NCBI RefSeq assembly: GCF_004015185.1
Contig: NZ_CP025746.1
Span: 2,993,776-3,057,775, forward strand
Origin: Clostridium manihotivorum
Lineage (GTDB): Bacteria > Bacillota > Clostridia > Clostridiales > Clostridiaceae
Length of the DNA: 64,000 nucleotides
Direction: 5' to 3'
Shown here: in pieces, positions 25,641 through 34,862 of the stretch
How the letters are laid out: every line of letters starts with the position of its first letter
Numbering within the stretch: the stretch's first letter is position 1
The notes under the pieces: model-generated
Databases searched by the model: none
The model's input: the letters and a program-made list of their open reading frames with translations, nothing else
What the model was told of the DNA's origin: nothing
Made by a program: the position numbers and the translations under genes

Positions 25641-27551
25641 ATGAAAAAGGTTTTACTTGCTGAAAGTGCAGGATTTTGTTTTGGAGTAAAAAGAGCTGTA
25701 GAAGAAACTTTAAAGGTTCAAAAGCAATATAATAAAAAAATATTTACTTTAGGGCCATTAATCCATAATAACGATGTAGTAAAAATGCTAGAAAGCAATA
25801 ATATTTTTGCTATTAAGTTAGAGGAGATAGACACTCTTTCATCAGATGATGTTGTAGTAATACGTTCTCATGGTGTACCTAAGGCATTGATTGATCAACT
25901 TAATGATATGGGTGTAACTGTAGTAAACGCCACATGCCCTTATGTTACTAATATTCAAAAGAAAGTAAATAAATATCATGATGAAGGATACAATATTATA
26001 ATAGTAGGCGATAAAGACCATCCAGAAGTAGTAGGAATTAACGGATGGTGCAATAACGAAGCCATAGTTACTAAGAATGGGGAGTTTAATTATAAAGTTC
26101 CAGATAAGGTTTGTATAGTTTCTCAAACAACTGAGAAAAAAATAAACTGGGAAAAAGCATTAGATTCAGTAAATAATAATAGTAAAGATGTATTAGCTTT
26201 TAATACTATTTGTTCTGCTACTGACGTAAGACAAAAAAGTGCAGAGGAAATTTCAAAAAAAGTTGATGCTATGATTGTAATTGGTGGTAAGAATAGTTCT
26301 AATACAACAAAATTATTTCAAATTTGTAGAAGTAATTGTGAAAGAACTTTTCATATAGAAAATCTAGAAGAATTGCCTAAAGATTTACTTGAAGATGATT
26401 CTATCAATACTGTTGGAATAACTGCAGGTGCCTCTACACCTGATTGGATAATTAAGGAGGTTATTGATAAAATGAATAACGGAAATAATGAATTTAACGA
26501 GCAATTAGAGTTAATGGAAAAGTCTAATAAGAAGATACACGTAGGTGAGATATTAAAAGGTGAAATATTATCAATAGTTAGAAATGAAATAATTGTGGCT
26601 ATAGATGGGTATAAAGCTGATGGAGTTATTCCTTATTCTGAAATATCAGTTGATGAAAGCGTAAAAACTAGTTTAGGTGAAAATTTTAAAGTTGGTGAAG
26701 ATGTAGAAGCTAAAGTTTTGAGATTATCAAATGAAGAAGGGTACGTAGTGTTATCAAGGATAGAGCTAGAAAAAGAAAAAGCTTTTGATGAAGCACTTGA
26801 ATACTTTAATCAAGGAAAAATAGCTATTGTAAAAGTAAATGAGATTGTAAATGGTGGTTTGGTGGCTGCATTTAAAGGTTTAAGAGTATTTATTCCTGCA
26901 TCTCAAGTAGATATTAGATATACTGGTGACTTTAATAACTACCTTGGTAAAGACCTTGAAGTGAAATTCATTGAAGTTGAGAAGGAAAAAAATATAAGAA
27001 TTGTTGCTTCAAGAAGAGCTTTATTAGAACAAGAAAGAGATCAAAGAGAACAAAATGCTCTTAACTCTTTAACTGTTGGAGACGTAGTTGAAGGAACTGT
27101 TAAGAGATTTACAAACTTTGGAGCATTTGTTGAAGTAAACGGAATAGATGGATTGGTTCATATATCCGAATTATCCTGGGGTAAGATAAACAATCCTTCA
27201 GATGTTCTTAAAGTTGATGATAAGGTTAAAGCTAAAGTGTTGGCTGTAGATGTTGAAAACAGAAAGGTATCCTTAAGTATAAAAGCATTAATTCAGGATC
27301 CTTGGCAAGACATTGAAGAAAAATATCCTGAAGGTAATATAGTATTAGGTAAAGTTGCAAGATTAAACGATTTTGGTGCTTTCCTTGAGTTAGAACCAGG
27401 AGTAGATGGTTTAGCGCATATTTCTAAATTATCCTATAACAAGATTAATCATCCTTCAGAAGTTTTGAAGGTGGGAGAACTAGTTAAAGCTAGAATAATA
27501 AAAGTAGAAAAAGAAAACAAACGTATTGGATTAAGTATAAAGGATGTATAA
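25641..27551 (+). CDS. ispH: IspH fused to four S1 RNA-binding domains
   Basis: 636 residues. Residues 1-280 are IspH (HMBPP reductase), which makes IPP and DMAPP in the MEP pathway. The three iron-sulfur cysteines are visible in GFCFGVKRAV, NATCPYV and NTICSATD, with substrate histidines in LGPLIHN and DKDHPEV. Residues about 300-636 hold four S1 domains; the third and fourth have the classic NFGAFVEV and DFGAFLEL cores with HISELS/HISKLS. The first two are weaker. This fusion is known in clostridia and takes the place of a separate S1-like protein. It is coupled to cmk with a three-base gap. Confidence 0.95.
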   Translation: MKKVLLAESAGFCFGVKRAVEETLKVQKQYNKKIFTLGPLIHNNDVVKMLESNNIFAIKLEEIDTLSSDDVVVIRSHGVPKALIDQLNDMGVTVVNATCPYVTNIQKKVNKYHDEGYNIIIVGDKDHPEVVGINGWCNNEAIVTKNGEFNYKVPDKVCIVSQTTEKKINWEKALDSVNNNSKDVLAFNTICSATDVRQKSAEEISKKVDAMIVIGGKNSSNTTKLFQICRSNCERTFHIENLEELPKDLLEDDSINTVGITAGASTPDWIIKEVIDKMNNGNNEFNEQLELMEKSNKKIHVGEILKGEILSIVRNEIIVAIDGYKADGVIPYSEISVDESVKTSLGENFKVGEDVEAKVLRLSNEEGYVVLSRIELEKEKAFDEALEYFNQGKIAIVKVNEIVNGGLVAAFKGLRVFIPASQVDIRYTGDFNNYLGKDLEVKFIEVEKEKNIRIVASRRALLEQERDQREQNALNSLTVGDVVEGTVKRFTNFGAFVEVNGIDGLVHISELSWGKINNPSDVLKVDDKVKAKVLAVDVENRKVSLSIKALIQDPWQDIEEKYPEGNIVLGKVARLNDFGAFLELEPGVDGLAHISKLSYNKINHPSEVLKVGELVKARIIKVEKENKRIGLSIKDV

Positions 27552-27597
27552 TTAGGATATTTCAATAATATAATAATTTTAAAAATATATATTATAG

Positions 27598-27690
27598 GTT
27601 TTCTAACTCAACTATTAAGTTATACGTGCCCGATAATCCCCAAAAGCCGCGATTATCGAACAAGTATAACTTAAGTTTCGATATAGGAAT
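27598..27690. repeat. Element B copy 2
   Basis: Palindromic core CCCGATAATCCCC, then AAAAGCCGC, then GATTATCGAAC, flanked by AAGTTATACGTG and AAGTATAACTTAAG. No genes are seen in the rest of the 27552-27939 gap apart from a terminator. Confidence 0.75.
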
Positions 27691-27711
27691 CTTATAGTCT
27701 AAATACTAGAT

Positions 27712-27755
27712 TAAAAAGAGTGTAGAATTATAGTGATTCTATACTCTTTTATTCT
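27712..27755 (+). terminator. Terminator of the cmk-ispH operon
   Basis: AAAAGAGTGTAGAAT pairs with ATTCTATACTCTTTT, with one G-T pair, followed by ATTCTTT. Confidence 0.85.
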
Positions 27756-27939
27756 TTAGTAAAATATATGTTATAATCAGATAAATCTAGTAATGGAAAA
27801 GTTAGTTTAAACTAATTTTTAGTTTCTTTATAGCGCATTATATGTATTTGTTCAGCATCATAATTTTAGTTGTCTGTTGATTTATTTTAAGAAGAATATT
27901 AAAATATTATTAGGTAAATAATGTAAAGGACATAATGGT

Positions 27940-28788
27940 ATGATTAAGATTAAAAGATTTTGCTTCAAAAAAGATAAATTAATAGACCTTTTAAAAAAAT
28001 CAAGAGATTTCAATTCATTCAATACTAGCCTTGAAAAGTACTATTATTCTAAGCCTCGTCTATTAAGATTTTTTATAAAAGACATAAGATATATATATTT
28101 AGATAAGGCCTTAGTAGGGTACTTGTGGTTTGAAAAGATATATGAAAAAACTTATTCAATAAAGGATTTAGTAATAGATAGAAATCTAGGGGATAAGTTA
28201 AATAAGGATAAAGACAAGTTTTTTGAAAGAGGTCTCTTTATATATGAATGTGAGGATAGCGACTTTAGTATTTCTATACTCAAGTCATTAGGTTTTCGAA
28301 AGACAAGTGAGACACTACTGATGAAAAAGGATCTAACAGCCATGCCTGATATAGATTTACCTAATAATATTTCATTTAAGCTCATGGAGAATAACAAGGA
28401 AGAAGATTTAAGATGTAATCTTCAAAATAATATTTTTGAAGAGGATAGTAGAATTCCTTTAACTTTGGATGATATATATTACGATCAATGCCAGGATTAC
28501 TATCTACCAAATTCCTCTGTTTTCATAAAAAATGGTGATGAATCAATAGGTTATGGGCAGATTATATTTAATAACGGTAGCTATTTTATAGTTAATTTAG
28601 GTATAGTTAAAGAATATAGAGGGATGGGATTTAGTACATATCTTCTAAATCATCTAGTTAATATTGCTTATAACAGAGGGATAAAAGAAATTGCCATAAG
28701 AGTTGATAAGCAGAATGAAATAGCTAAGAAACTTTACTCAACCAATGGATTTCGTTTTGTTAATAATGTGAGTATTTGGGAGCAGTAG
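27940..28788 (+). CDS. GNAT-family N-acetyltransferase
   Basis: 282 residues. The C-terminal half has the acetyl-CoA binding motif (NLGIVKEYRGMGFSTYLLNHL) and the late NEIAKKLYSTNGFRFV segment. The N-terminal 130 residues look like a degenerate second GNAT-like domain (DLVIDRNLGDKLNKD, LKSLGFRK). Two-domain GNATs of this kind act on small molecules or proteins, and the substrate cannot be told. It is a single-gene unit. Confidence 0.82.
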   Translation: MIKIKRFCFKKDKLIDLLKKSRDFNSFNTSLEKYYYSKPRLLRFFIKDIRYIYLDKALVGYLWFEKIYEKTYSIKDLVIDRNLGDKLNKDKDKFFERGLFIYECEDSDFSISILKSLGFRKTSETLLMKKDLTAMPDIDLPNNISFKLMENNKEEDLRCNLQNNIFEEDSRIPLTLDDIYYDQCQDYYLPNSSVFIKNGDESIGYGQIIFNNGSYFIVNLGIVKEYRGMGFSTYLLNHLVNIAYNRGIKEIAIRVDKQNEIAKKLYSTNGFRFVNNVSIWEQ

Positions 28789-28937
28789 CAGTTTGTTTTA
28801 ATATAAAATTAAATATATACTTTGATATATGATGACAAAGAGCTTTCTTCTTTGTAGAAAATTATATTTTAGATAAGAGCTAATGATTCTGTATCTGTTG
28901 ACATCTTAAATATATATTAGAGAAAGAATAAAAAGCA

Positions 28938-28975
28938 AAATAGCCAAGACACAGGTGTCTTAGCTATTTTTTAAT
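28938..28975. terminator. Two-way terminator
   Basis: AAAATAGCCAAGACAC (28938-28953) pairs with GTGTCTTAGCTATTTT. It sits between the GNAT gene and the minus-strand 56-residue gene whose stop codon it touches. Confidence 0.8.
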
Positions 28976-28976
28976 T

Positions 28977-29147
28977 TTAGAATAGGGATTCTGTTGGAAC
29001 ATAGGAAGCTTTGGTATACAGAACACTATCAGTTAAGTGAGTTCTGTAATAACCTCTATCACCTATATCCACTGGTTTACTATCACTGTTTATCTCACCA
29101 GTTTTAGTAGTTTCATTTGTTGGTTGATAGTTTTTTAGATCATACAT
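28977..29147 (-). CDS. Small unknown protein, 56 residues
   Basis: On the minus strand AAGGAGGGATTTTT precedes an ATG at 29147, an excellent ribosome site. The frame runs 56 codons to TAA at 28979-28977, and a strong terminator starts right after. The product begins MYDLKNYQPTNETTKTGEIN and ends YVPTESLF; it is polar, rich in Tyr and Thr, and has no Cys or membrane segment. The frame is too short for most gene finders. It may be the leading gene of, or unrelated to, the aminotransferase gene 65 bases upstream. No family is recognised. Confidence 0.7.
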   Translation of the reverse strand: MYDLKNYQPTNETTKTGEINSDSKPVDIGDRGYYRTHLTDSVLYTKASYVPTESLF

Positions 29148-29211
29148 AAAAATCCCTCCTTATCTATTATTCCAATAAGAAGAGATTTTATTTATCTAAT
29201 TTATTTTTAGT

Positions 29212-30390
29212 TTAGTAGTAATTTTGCAAAAGTTCACAGAGTCTTTTGGTTCCTTCTACTATTCTTTCCTCAGGCATATTAGAGTAGTTCAATCTAAGAT
29301 AATTTTTAACTCCACCATTTGCAAAAAACGAACCTCCTGGAACAAAGGCAACATTGAACTTAAGAGCTTCTTCTAATAATTTTACAGTGTCCATATCTTC
29401 TCTTAGCTTTAACCAAGTAAACAGGCCGCCTCTTGATCTTGTATATTCTATTTCCTTAGGCAACCACTTGTCCATACATTCGAACATCAAATCTCGTCTC
29501 TTTCTATACACCTGCTTTATCTTATTTATGTGCTTATCTAGATCATAGTTATTTAAATAATACGCTAAAATTCTTTGATCTAGTGAACTGCATTGTAAGT
29601 CAGAACTTTGCTTTAAAGTAACATATTTGTTTATTACATTTTCATCTGCAAAGATATAACCTAGCCTCAATCCAGGGCAAAAGGTTTTTGAGAAAGTACC
29701 AAAATATATTACATATCCGTCAGTATCGAAGCTCTTTATAGTAGGCAGCCTTTCACCTTCAAGCACTAATTCTCCATAGGGACTATCTTCTAATATTGGT
29801 ATCTTATATATATTTGCTATTTCTGCAAGTTTTTTTCTTCTTTCTATAGACATAGTAATACCAGTAGGATTATGGAAATCTGGTATTGTATAAATAAATT
29901 TGGCTTTTGGATATAAATTTAAAGCTTTTTCTAACTCTTCAACAATCATACCGTCCTGATCCATTGGTATTTCTACAAATTTGGCTCCATAGGTTCTAAA
30001 TGCATTGATAGCGCCTAGATAACTTGGTTTTTCTACTATGATTATATCGTCTTCATCGATAAACAATCTTCCGCTAAAGTCTAATCCCTGCTGTGATCCA
30101 CTGGTAATTAGAAGGTTATCTATAGAACCCTTCATTCCGAAGGGGATAAGCCTTTGTTCTAATATTGCTTTTCTTAAAGGATTATATCCCTCAGTAGTAC
30201 CATACTGAAGTGCTTCATTTCCTTCTATATTGATAATCTCAGCAGTTAAACTTATAATCTCATCCTTTGGAAATAACTCTGGCGCTGGCAGCCCTCCAGC
30301 AAATGAAATAATTTCAGGATTTTCGATTAATTTTAGTATCTCTCTTATTTCTGAAGTCTTCATGGATTTTGTTATTTTTGAAAATTCCAT
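29212..30390 (-). CDS. PLP-dependent aminotransferase (LysN/MocR-like class I)
   Basis: 392 residues, fold-type I. GGLPAPELFP at the front is typical of 2-aminoadipate/aromatic aminotransferases of the KAT II/LysN group. Cofactor-site motifs are TSGSQQGLD, PDFHNPTG and EDSPYGEL, and FGTFSKTFCPGLRLGY carries the Schiff-base lysine. There is no GntR-type DNA-binding domain, so it is a stand-alone enzyme. The amino acid substrate cannot be fixed from sequence. Confidence 0.88.
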   Translation of the reverse strand: MEFSKITKSMKTSEIREILKLIENPEIISFAGGLPAPELFPKDEIISLTAEIINIEGNEALQYGTTEGYNPLRKAILEQRLIPFGMKGSIDNLLITSGSQQGLDFSGRLFIDEDDIIIVEKPSYLGAINAFRTYGAKFVEIPMDQDGMIVEELEKALNLYPKAKFIYTIPDFHNPTGITMSIERRKKLAEIANIYKIPILEDSPYGELVLEGERLPTIKSFDTDGYVIYFGTFSKTFCPGLRLGYIFADENVINKYVTLKQSSDLQCSSLDQRILAYYLNNYDLDKHINKIKQVYRKRRDLMFECMDKWLPKEIEYTRSRGGLFTWLKLREDMDTVKLLEEALKFNVAFVPGGSFFANGGVKNYLRLNYSNMPEERIVEGTKRLCELLQNYY

Positions 30391-30597
30391 ATATAATGTG
30401 CCCCCAATTTTATTTTTTTAAAATATATTTAATATTTACCTATTATTATCTGCCAAAATATAAAAACATGTCAATAGTAAAGTGGTTTGTAGGGTTCATA
30501 TATCAAAGAAGTATAAATTAAAAGTTGAAGTTGCTTCCCTATAACAATGTATAACTTCAATTTAAGTATATTAAGATGAAAGCTATACAATGTGGTT

Positions 30598-30702
30598 TTA
30601 TATAGGTATCCTTTACGAAAACTTAATTTATGTATGTTCGATAATACCGGCTTCTGGGGATTATCGGGCATATATAAATTAATAGTTGGAGTTGGATATC
30701 TA
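30598..30702. repeat. Element B copy 3, inverted
   Basis: TATGTTCGATAATACCGGCT, then TCTGGGGATTATCGGGCATA, is the reverse complement pattern of copies 1 and 2. The rest of the 30391-30807 gap holds the arsR promoter. Confidence 0.75.
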
Positions 30703-30726
30703 TATAGAATTAATTGAGAATTAATA

Positions 30727-30782
30727 TTGACAGAACAGAAGACAGATGTTATTATAATCTAAAGTTCGATAAATATAGAACT
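30727..30782 (+). promoter_or_regulatory. arsR promoter and dyad operator
   Basis: TTGACA (30727-30732), 17 bases, TATTAT (30750-30755). Just downstream is the dyad AGTTCGATA, AA, TATAGAACT (30763-30782), one mismatch from perfect. Binding there would block the start of transcription, as expected for self-repression. Confidence 0.65.
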
Positions 30783-30807
30783 ATAAAATTATCAGGAGAA
30801 GGTTCGT

Positions 30808-31089
30808 ATGAAACTTGATGAAAATACTATTGGACAAGCTGTTAAGATTTATAAAGCTTTAGGTGAACCAACAAGAATAAAAATTATCAAAATTTTATAT
30901 ACGCTGGAAGAGCTTAGCTGTAATGAGATTGAAGATAAAGCTTGTATATGTGCAAAGTCAACCTTATCTCATCATATGAAGCAGCTAGCAGATTGCGGAT
31001 TAATAGAGCTTAGAAAAGATGGGATTTATCATTATTATAGATTAAATAAAGAAATATTAAGAGCCTTTGTTTCTTTGGAATGGGATTGA
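30808..31089 (+). CDS. ArsR/SmtB-family metal- or redox-sensing regulator
   Basis: 93 residues with the winged helix LGEPTRIKIIKIL, the ELSCNEIEDKACICAKSTLSHHMKQL recognition region and the wing DGIYHYYRLN. Cysteines occur in ELSCNE and KACICAK, close to the position of the ELCVCD arsenic/cadmium site, so thiol-based sensing is likely. The ribosome site is CAGGAGAAGG. No metal exporter adjoins it; the next gene is lon, 155 bases downstream, preceded by a related palindrome. Confidence 0.85.
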   Translation: MKLDENTIGQAVKIYKALGEPTRIKIIKILYTLEELSCNEIEDKACICAKSTLSHHMKQLADCGLIELRKDGIYHYYRLNKEILRAFVSLEWD

Positions 31090-31155
31090 TTCCTAATTAG
31101 AATATGTAGAGTAAATCTTAATCATTAGATAATTAAGTTAAATCACCAAGTTATA

Positions 31156-31179
31156 TTCTATAGTTCTATAACTATAGAA
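31156..31179. promoter_or_regulatory. Perfect dyad upstream of lon
   Basis: TTCTATAGTT and AACTATAGAA are separated by four bases. It shares the ATAGTTC/GAACTAT core with the dyad in the arsR promoter and overlaps a possible -10 box TATATT (31152-31157). Confidence 0.55.
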
Positions 31180-31244
31180 TTATAGCAATTACAGGAATAA
31201 ATAAATTGAACACCTTAGTGTTTAAAAGATGGAGATGAATATAT

Positions 31245-33620
31245 ATGAATCAATTTAGTAGAAATAATACATTACCGTTAATAATAATACCTAATACAGT
31301 ACTTTTACCAGGTAAGAGTGTCACTGTTAAAGTAAATGAAGAAGCAGGGGCTAGCTTTTATGATAAAGTTGCTGAAGAAGATAACTACGGAATTGTACTA
31401 GCTGTTAAAGGCGATAAGATAGATAGCTTTGATGAACAGGACTTTTATACAGTAGGAACACTAGTTAAAGTTGAAGAAGCTAAACCTCTTAAGGATGGAT
31501 ATCATTTTGAGTTGGATGTAATTGAGAGGGTTTATGCTGAGGAGATTATTCCAGATGGAGAAGATTTTAAAGTAACTTATGGAATTATCCCAGATGTAGT
31601 AGATATAGACGAAAACAGTCAAAGCGAAATGATGAAGAATGTAAAGAGTTTAGTTAAGGAAATAAGTGCTAATTTTAAAGGCTCGGAAGCATATGTTGAT
31701 TATATTAATAACCTTCAAGATATAAAGAGTATGGTAGCTTACTTGTTCCCGTTCATGAATATATCTTTTGATCAAAGACAGGCTTTTTTAGAAATACGTT
31801 CATTAAGAGAGAAAAGTTTAAGATTTTTAGATATCTTAATCGAGCAAAGAGAAGCTGTAAGATTTCAAGTTGAGATGACAGAAAAGTTCAATAAAAAGGT
31901 AAATAAGAGCTATAGAGAGCAGATACTAAGACAACAGCTAAAAGCAATTCAAGAAGAACTTAATGAAACTGGCGAAGGTAATGATACTAAGAAGAAAGAT
32001 TATAAAAAACTTATTCAGGATTCTAGCATGCCAGAGGATGTAAAAGAAGTTGCTTTTAATGAATTAGAAAAGTTAGAGAGACAAAGTGCAAATAGCACAG
32101 AAGGAAATGTTATTAGAAATTATCTAGATTTATTAATTAGCTTGCCTTGGGGAAAAAGTGAAGTCAAGGACATTGATATTTTAGCTGCAAGAGATTTGCT
32201 TAACAGCAAGCATTATGGCTTAGATAAAGTTAAGGATCGTATAATACAGCATCTTACAATTATGAAATTAAAGCAGAATAAACAAGGTTCCATACTACTT
32301 CTAGTTGGACCTCCAGGAACAGGTAAGACAAGCTTAGGAAAGAGTATTGCAGAAGCTTTAGATAGAAAATACGTAAGAATAAGTCTTGGTGGTGTAAGAG
32401 ACGAAGCAGAAGTTAGAGGACATAGAAGAACTTATGTTGGTGCGTTACCAGGAAGAATAATTCAAGGGATGAAAAAAGCAGGTGAGAAAAATCCAGTTTT
32501 CATACTTGATGAAATAGACAAACTATCAATGTCTGCAAATGGAGATCCTTCAAGTGCACTGCTAGAAGTACTTGATCCAGAACAAAACAGTACTTTCTCA
32601 GATCATTACTTAGAAGTTCCTTATGATTTATCAGAGGTATTTTTTATAGCTACAGCCAATTCCTTAGGAGATATACCAGGACCATTAAGAGATCGTATGG
32701 AAATTATAGATATAAGCAGCTATACAAGTACAGAAAAATTCCATATAGCAAAGAATCATCTTATAAATTCCGTTATTGAAGATCATGGACTAAGTAGTGA
32801 CCAATTGCAGATAGAAGATGATGCAATAAAGGCTGTAATTGAAAAATATACAAGAGAAGCTGGGGTTAGAGGACTAAAGAGACAGTTGTCTAAAATAACT
32901 AGAGTTTCAGCAGAAAAGATTGTAATAGGTGAAGTTGAACTACCTTACATAATAAAAGAAGATATGCTTACTGACATATTAGGACGTGACTCAATACAAT
33001 ATGATATAGCAAAAGAAAAGAATGCGCCAGGAGTAGTAACTGGACTTGCTTGGACTCCAGTTGGAGGAGATATACTTTTCATAGAAGGAGTAACTATGCC
33101 TGGTAATGGACAACTTATGCTTACTGGTAAATTAGGTGATGTGATGAAGGAATCTGCAAGAATATCACACAGTCTAATACGTTCAAGGCTCAGTCACATA
33201 TTAAAGGGTTTTGAATTTAATAAAAATGATATACATATACATGTACCAGCAGGAGCTACTCCAAAAGATGGTCCATCTGCAGGTGTTGCATTATTCACAA
33301 CAATGGCATCATTATTAACTGGCCATGATGTAGACTCAAAGCTTGCCATGACAGGAGAAATATCCTTAAGAGGTGCGGTTCTTCCCGTTGGAGGAATTAA
33401 AGAAAAAGTTATAGCAGCACATCGTTCAGGAATAAAGAGAATAATACTCCCAAAGGACAATGAAAAGAATATATTAGATATTCCTGAAGAAGTAAGAAAA
33501 GATCTGCAGTTTATAATTGTTGAGACTATTGAAGATGTTTTAAGAGAAACTCTTGGTTTAGAACTTCTACAGCCTTCAATAACCAATGTACTGGAAGAAG
33601 ATAATTTAATAACTGTTTAG
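31245..33620 (+). CDS. lon: ATP-dependent protease Lon
   Basis: 791 residues, full length. N-terminal substrate-binding LAN domain (residues 1-200), coiled region, AAA+ module with Walker [10 protein letters not shown] near residue 355 and Walker [10 protein letters not shown], then the protease domain with the catalytic serine in [11 protein letters not shown] and lysine in [12 protein letters not shown]. It degrades misfolded and regulatory proteins in the cytoplasm. No CIRCE or CtsR site is evident; the dyad upstream suggests control by the adjacent ArsR protein. Confidence 0.97.
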   Translation: MNQFSRNNTLPLIIIPNTVLLPGKSVTVKVNEEAGASFYDKVAEEDNYGIVLAVKGDKIDSFDEQDFYTVGTLVKVEEAKPLKDGYHFELDVIERVYAEEIIPDGEDFKVTYGIIPDVVDIDENSQSEMMKNVKSLVKEISANFKGSEAYVDYINNLQDIKSMVAYLFPFMNISFDQRQAFLEIRSLREKSLRFLDILIEQREAVRFQVEMTEKFNKKVNKSYREQILRQQLKAIQEELNETGEGNDTKKKDYKKLIQDSSMPEDVKEVAFNELEKLERQSANSTEGNVIRNYLDLLISLPWGKSEVKDIDILAARDLLNSKHYGLDKVKDRIIQHLTIMKLKQNKQGSILLLVGPPGTGKTSLGKSIAEALDRKYVRISLGGVRDEAEVRGHRRTYVGALPGRIIQGMKKAGEKNPVFILDEIDKLSMSANGDPSSALLEVLDPEQNSTFSDHYLEVPYDLSEVFFIATANSLGDIPGPLRDRMEIIDISSYTSTEKFHIAKNHLINSVIEDHGLSSDQLQIEDDAIKAVIEKYTREAGVRGLKRQLSKITRVSAEKIVIGEVELPYIIKEDMLTDILGRDSIQYDIAKEKNAPGVVTGLAWTPVGGDILFIEGVTMPGNGQLMLTGKLGDVMKESARISHSLIRSRLSHILKGFEFNKNDIHIHVPAGATPKDGPSAGVALFTTMASLLTGHDVDSKLAMTGEISLRGAVLPVGGIKEKVIAAHRSGIKRIILPKDNEKNILDIPEEVRKDLQFIIVETIEDVLRETLGLELLQPSITNVLEEDNLITV

Positions 33621-33650
33621 GTGGGACACGGGGACGGAGCTTTTGTCCCG
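33621..33650. repeat. REP-like GC-rich hairpin
   Basis: GGGACACGGGGACGGAGC followed by TTTTGTCCC; GGGACA (33623-33628) pairs with TGTCCC (33644-33649). It starts immediately after the lon stop codon and is far more GC-rich than its surroundings. Similar GGGACACGGGGACGG hairpins are scattered in many bacterial genomes. Confidence 0.6.
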
Positions 33651-33689
33651 AAATGCAAATTACTGTTAATGAAAATATAAGTTTTTAAT

Positions 33690-33848
33690 TAGGTAAACTT
33701 AGTAACTTCAGGCACTTAGAGCATCTATTAGGATAAACAGTAAAAAAATTAAATCTTATTCGCATGCCAAGTTTTCATAATATAGATAGGGAAAGGCAGA
33801 TGCGCAAAAAAGCTTACTGAAAAATAACACTTCAGTAGCTTTTTTTAT
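33690..33848 (+). repeat. Element A copy 6, near full length
   Basis: Both modules are present: TAGGTAAACTTAGTAACTTC, GATAAACAGTAAAA, then CTTATTCGCATGCCAAG, GGCAGATGCGCAAAAAAGC and a terminator hairpin (AGCTTACTGAA with TTCAGTAGCT, then T6). It lies after lon and could be its terminator. Confidence 0.85.
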
Positions 33849-33876
33849 TGTTAAGACTAGTTATGAAGTTTTTTCT

Positions 33877-33983
33877 TGCTTAGCCTAGTAATATTAAGGC
33901 TTTTGAGTAGCTATTTAGGGTAGACAGTAAAAAAAATAGAGTTACGTTGCCTTCCAGAATTTCTTCGCATACGTTCAGAAAAG
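33877..33983 (+). repeat. Element A copy 7
   Basis: GCTTAGCCTAGTAATATTAA, TATTTAGGGTAGACAGTAAA and GCCTTCCAGAATTTCTTCGC, then the unit breaks off at TTCAGAAAAG before the terminator. It sits 28 bases after copy 6. Confidence 0.8.
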
Positions 33984-34068
33984 TGATATATTTTAAAGTA
34001 TCTACTTTAATATTAAACATAAACAATAGTTTTCTAATAAAAACTAGGATATTATAACAAATATCTAG

Positions 34069-34088
34069 CAACATTTATTTAATACATA
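34069..34088 (+). repeat. Element C half-site 2
   Basis: CAACATTTATTTAATACATA is the right arm of element C (full form at 43588-43638) with one change. The remaining gap up to 34272 shows no gene. Confidence 0.5.
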
Positions 34089-34272
34089 CTAATATATAGT
34101 TAAGTTTATACAGAAGATAGGTAATAATCTAGGTATGGATAGCAAAATTTTATACTTGGCAAGGAAATAGGAAACAGTATTTTAAAAATCTTAACTCAAA
34201 AATTAGTAACTTTGGTGTATCTTTAGAAACTATATAGTAACATAAATTATAAAAAGAAAGGTATGGATGTAA

Positions 34273-34722
34273 ATGGATTATGTAAAATACATAAGAGAGA
34301 AAGTTCAGCATGATGCTATTAACCTTACTGGAGTTAATGTATTGATTATAAATGATAAAAATGAAGTGCTTTTACAAAGGAGAGGAACCTTTCCCTATAA
34401 GTGGGGATTGATAGGAGGCATTACTGAGCTTGGAGAAGCACTTGAAGATACCGCTAAGAGAGAGGCGAAAGAAGAGACTGGGCTCGATATAGATAATTTG
34501 ACTTTACTAGGAACTACATCTGGTAAAGGTTGTTATATTGAATTTCCAACTGGTGACAAAGCTTACTTTATATCAATTGGATATGTTACTAAGACTTATA
34601 GTGGAAAACTAAAAGTGGATAATGTGGAGACAAGAGAACTTAAATTTTTCGCTTTCGATAAATTACCAGAAGATATACCTAACACTCATAGAATTATGCT
34701 TGATAAATATTATAAGAAGTAA
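34273..34722 (+). CDS. NUDIX hydrolase
   Basis: 149 residues with a complete Nudix box, GGITELGEALEDTAKREAKE followed by ETGLD. The N-terminus (NLTGVNVLIINDKNEVLLQRRG) fits the ADP-ribose/MutT-like subgroup. It cleaves a nucleoside diphosphate linked to another moiety; the exact substrate is not readable. It is a single-gene unit with GAAAGGTATGGATG before the ATG. Confidence 0.9.
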   Translation: MDYVKYIREKVQHDAINLTGVNVLIINDKNEVLLQRRGTFPYKWGLIGGITELGEALEDTAKREAKEETGLDIDNLTLLGTTSGKGCYIEFPTGDKAYFISIGYVTKTYSGKLKVDNVETRELKFFAFDKLPEDIPNTHRIMLDKYYKK

Positions 34723-34862
34723 AAAATATACAATCTGCTTAATTTGGTATGATACTTTGAATTTGAAACTTTTTTATTTAGATTTTTAAAATTTAATTAA
34801 AGATTTGCTCTAAAAATGTCGAAAATTATCGTGAAGATATTTTTAGTTAGGGGGAATTAGTT

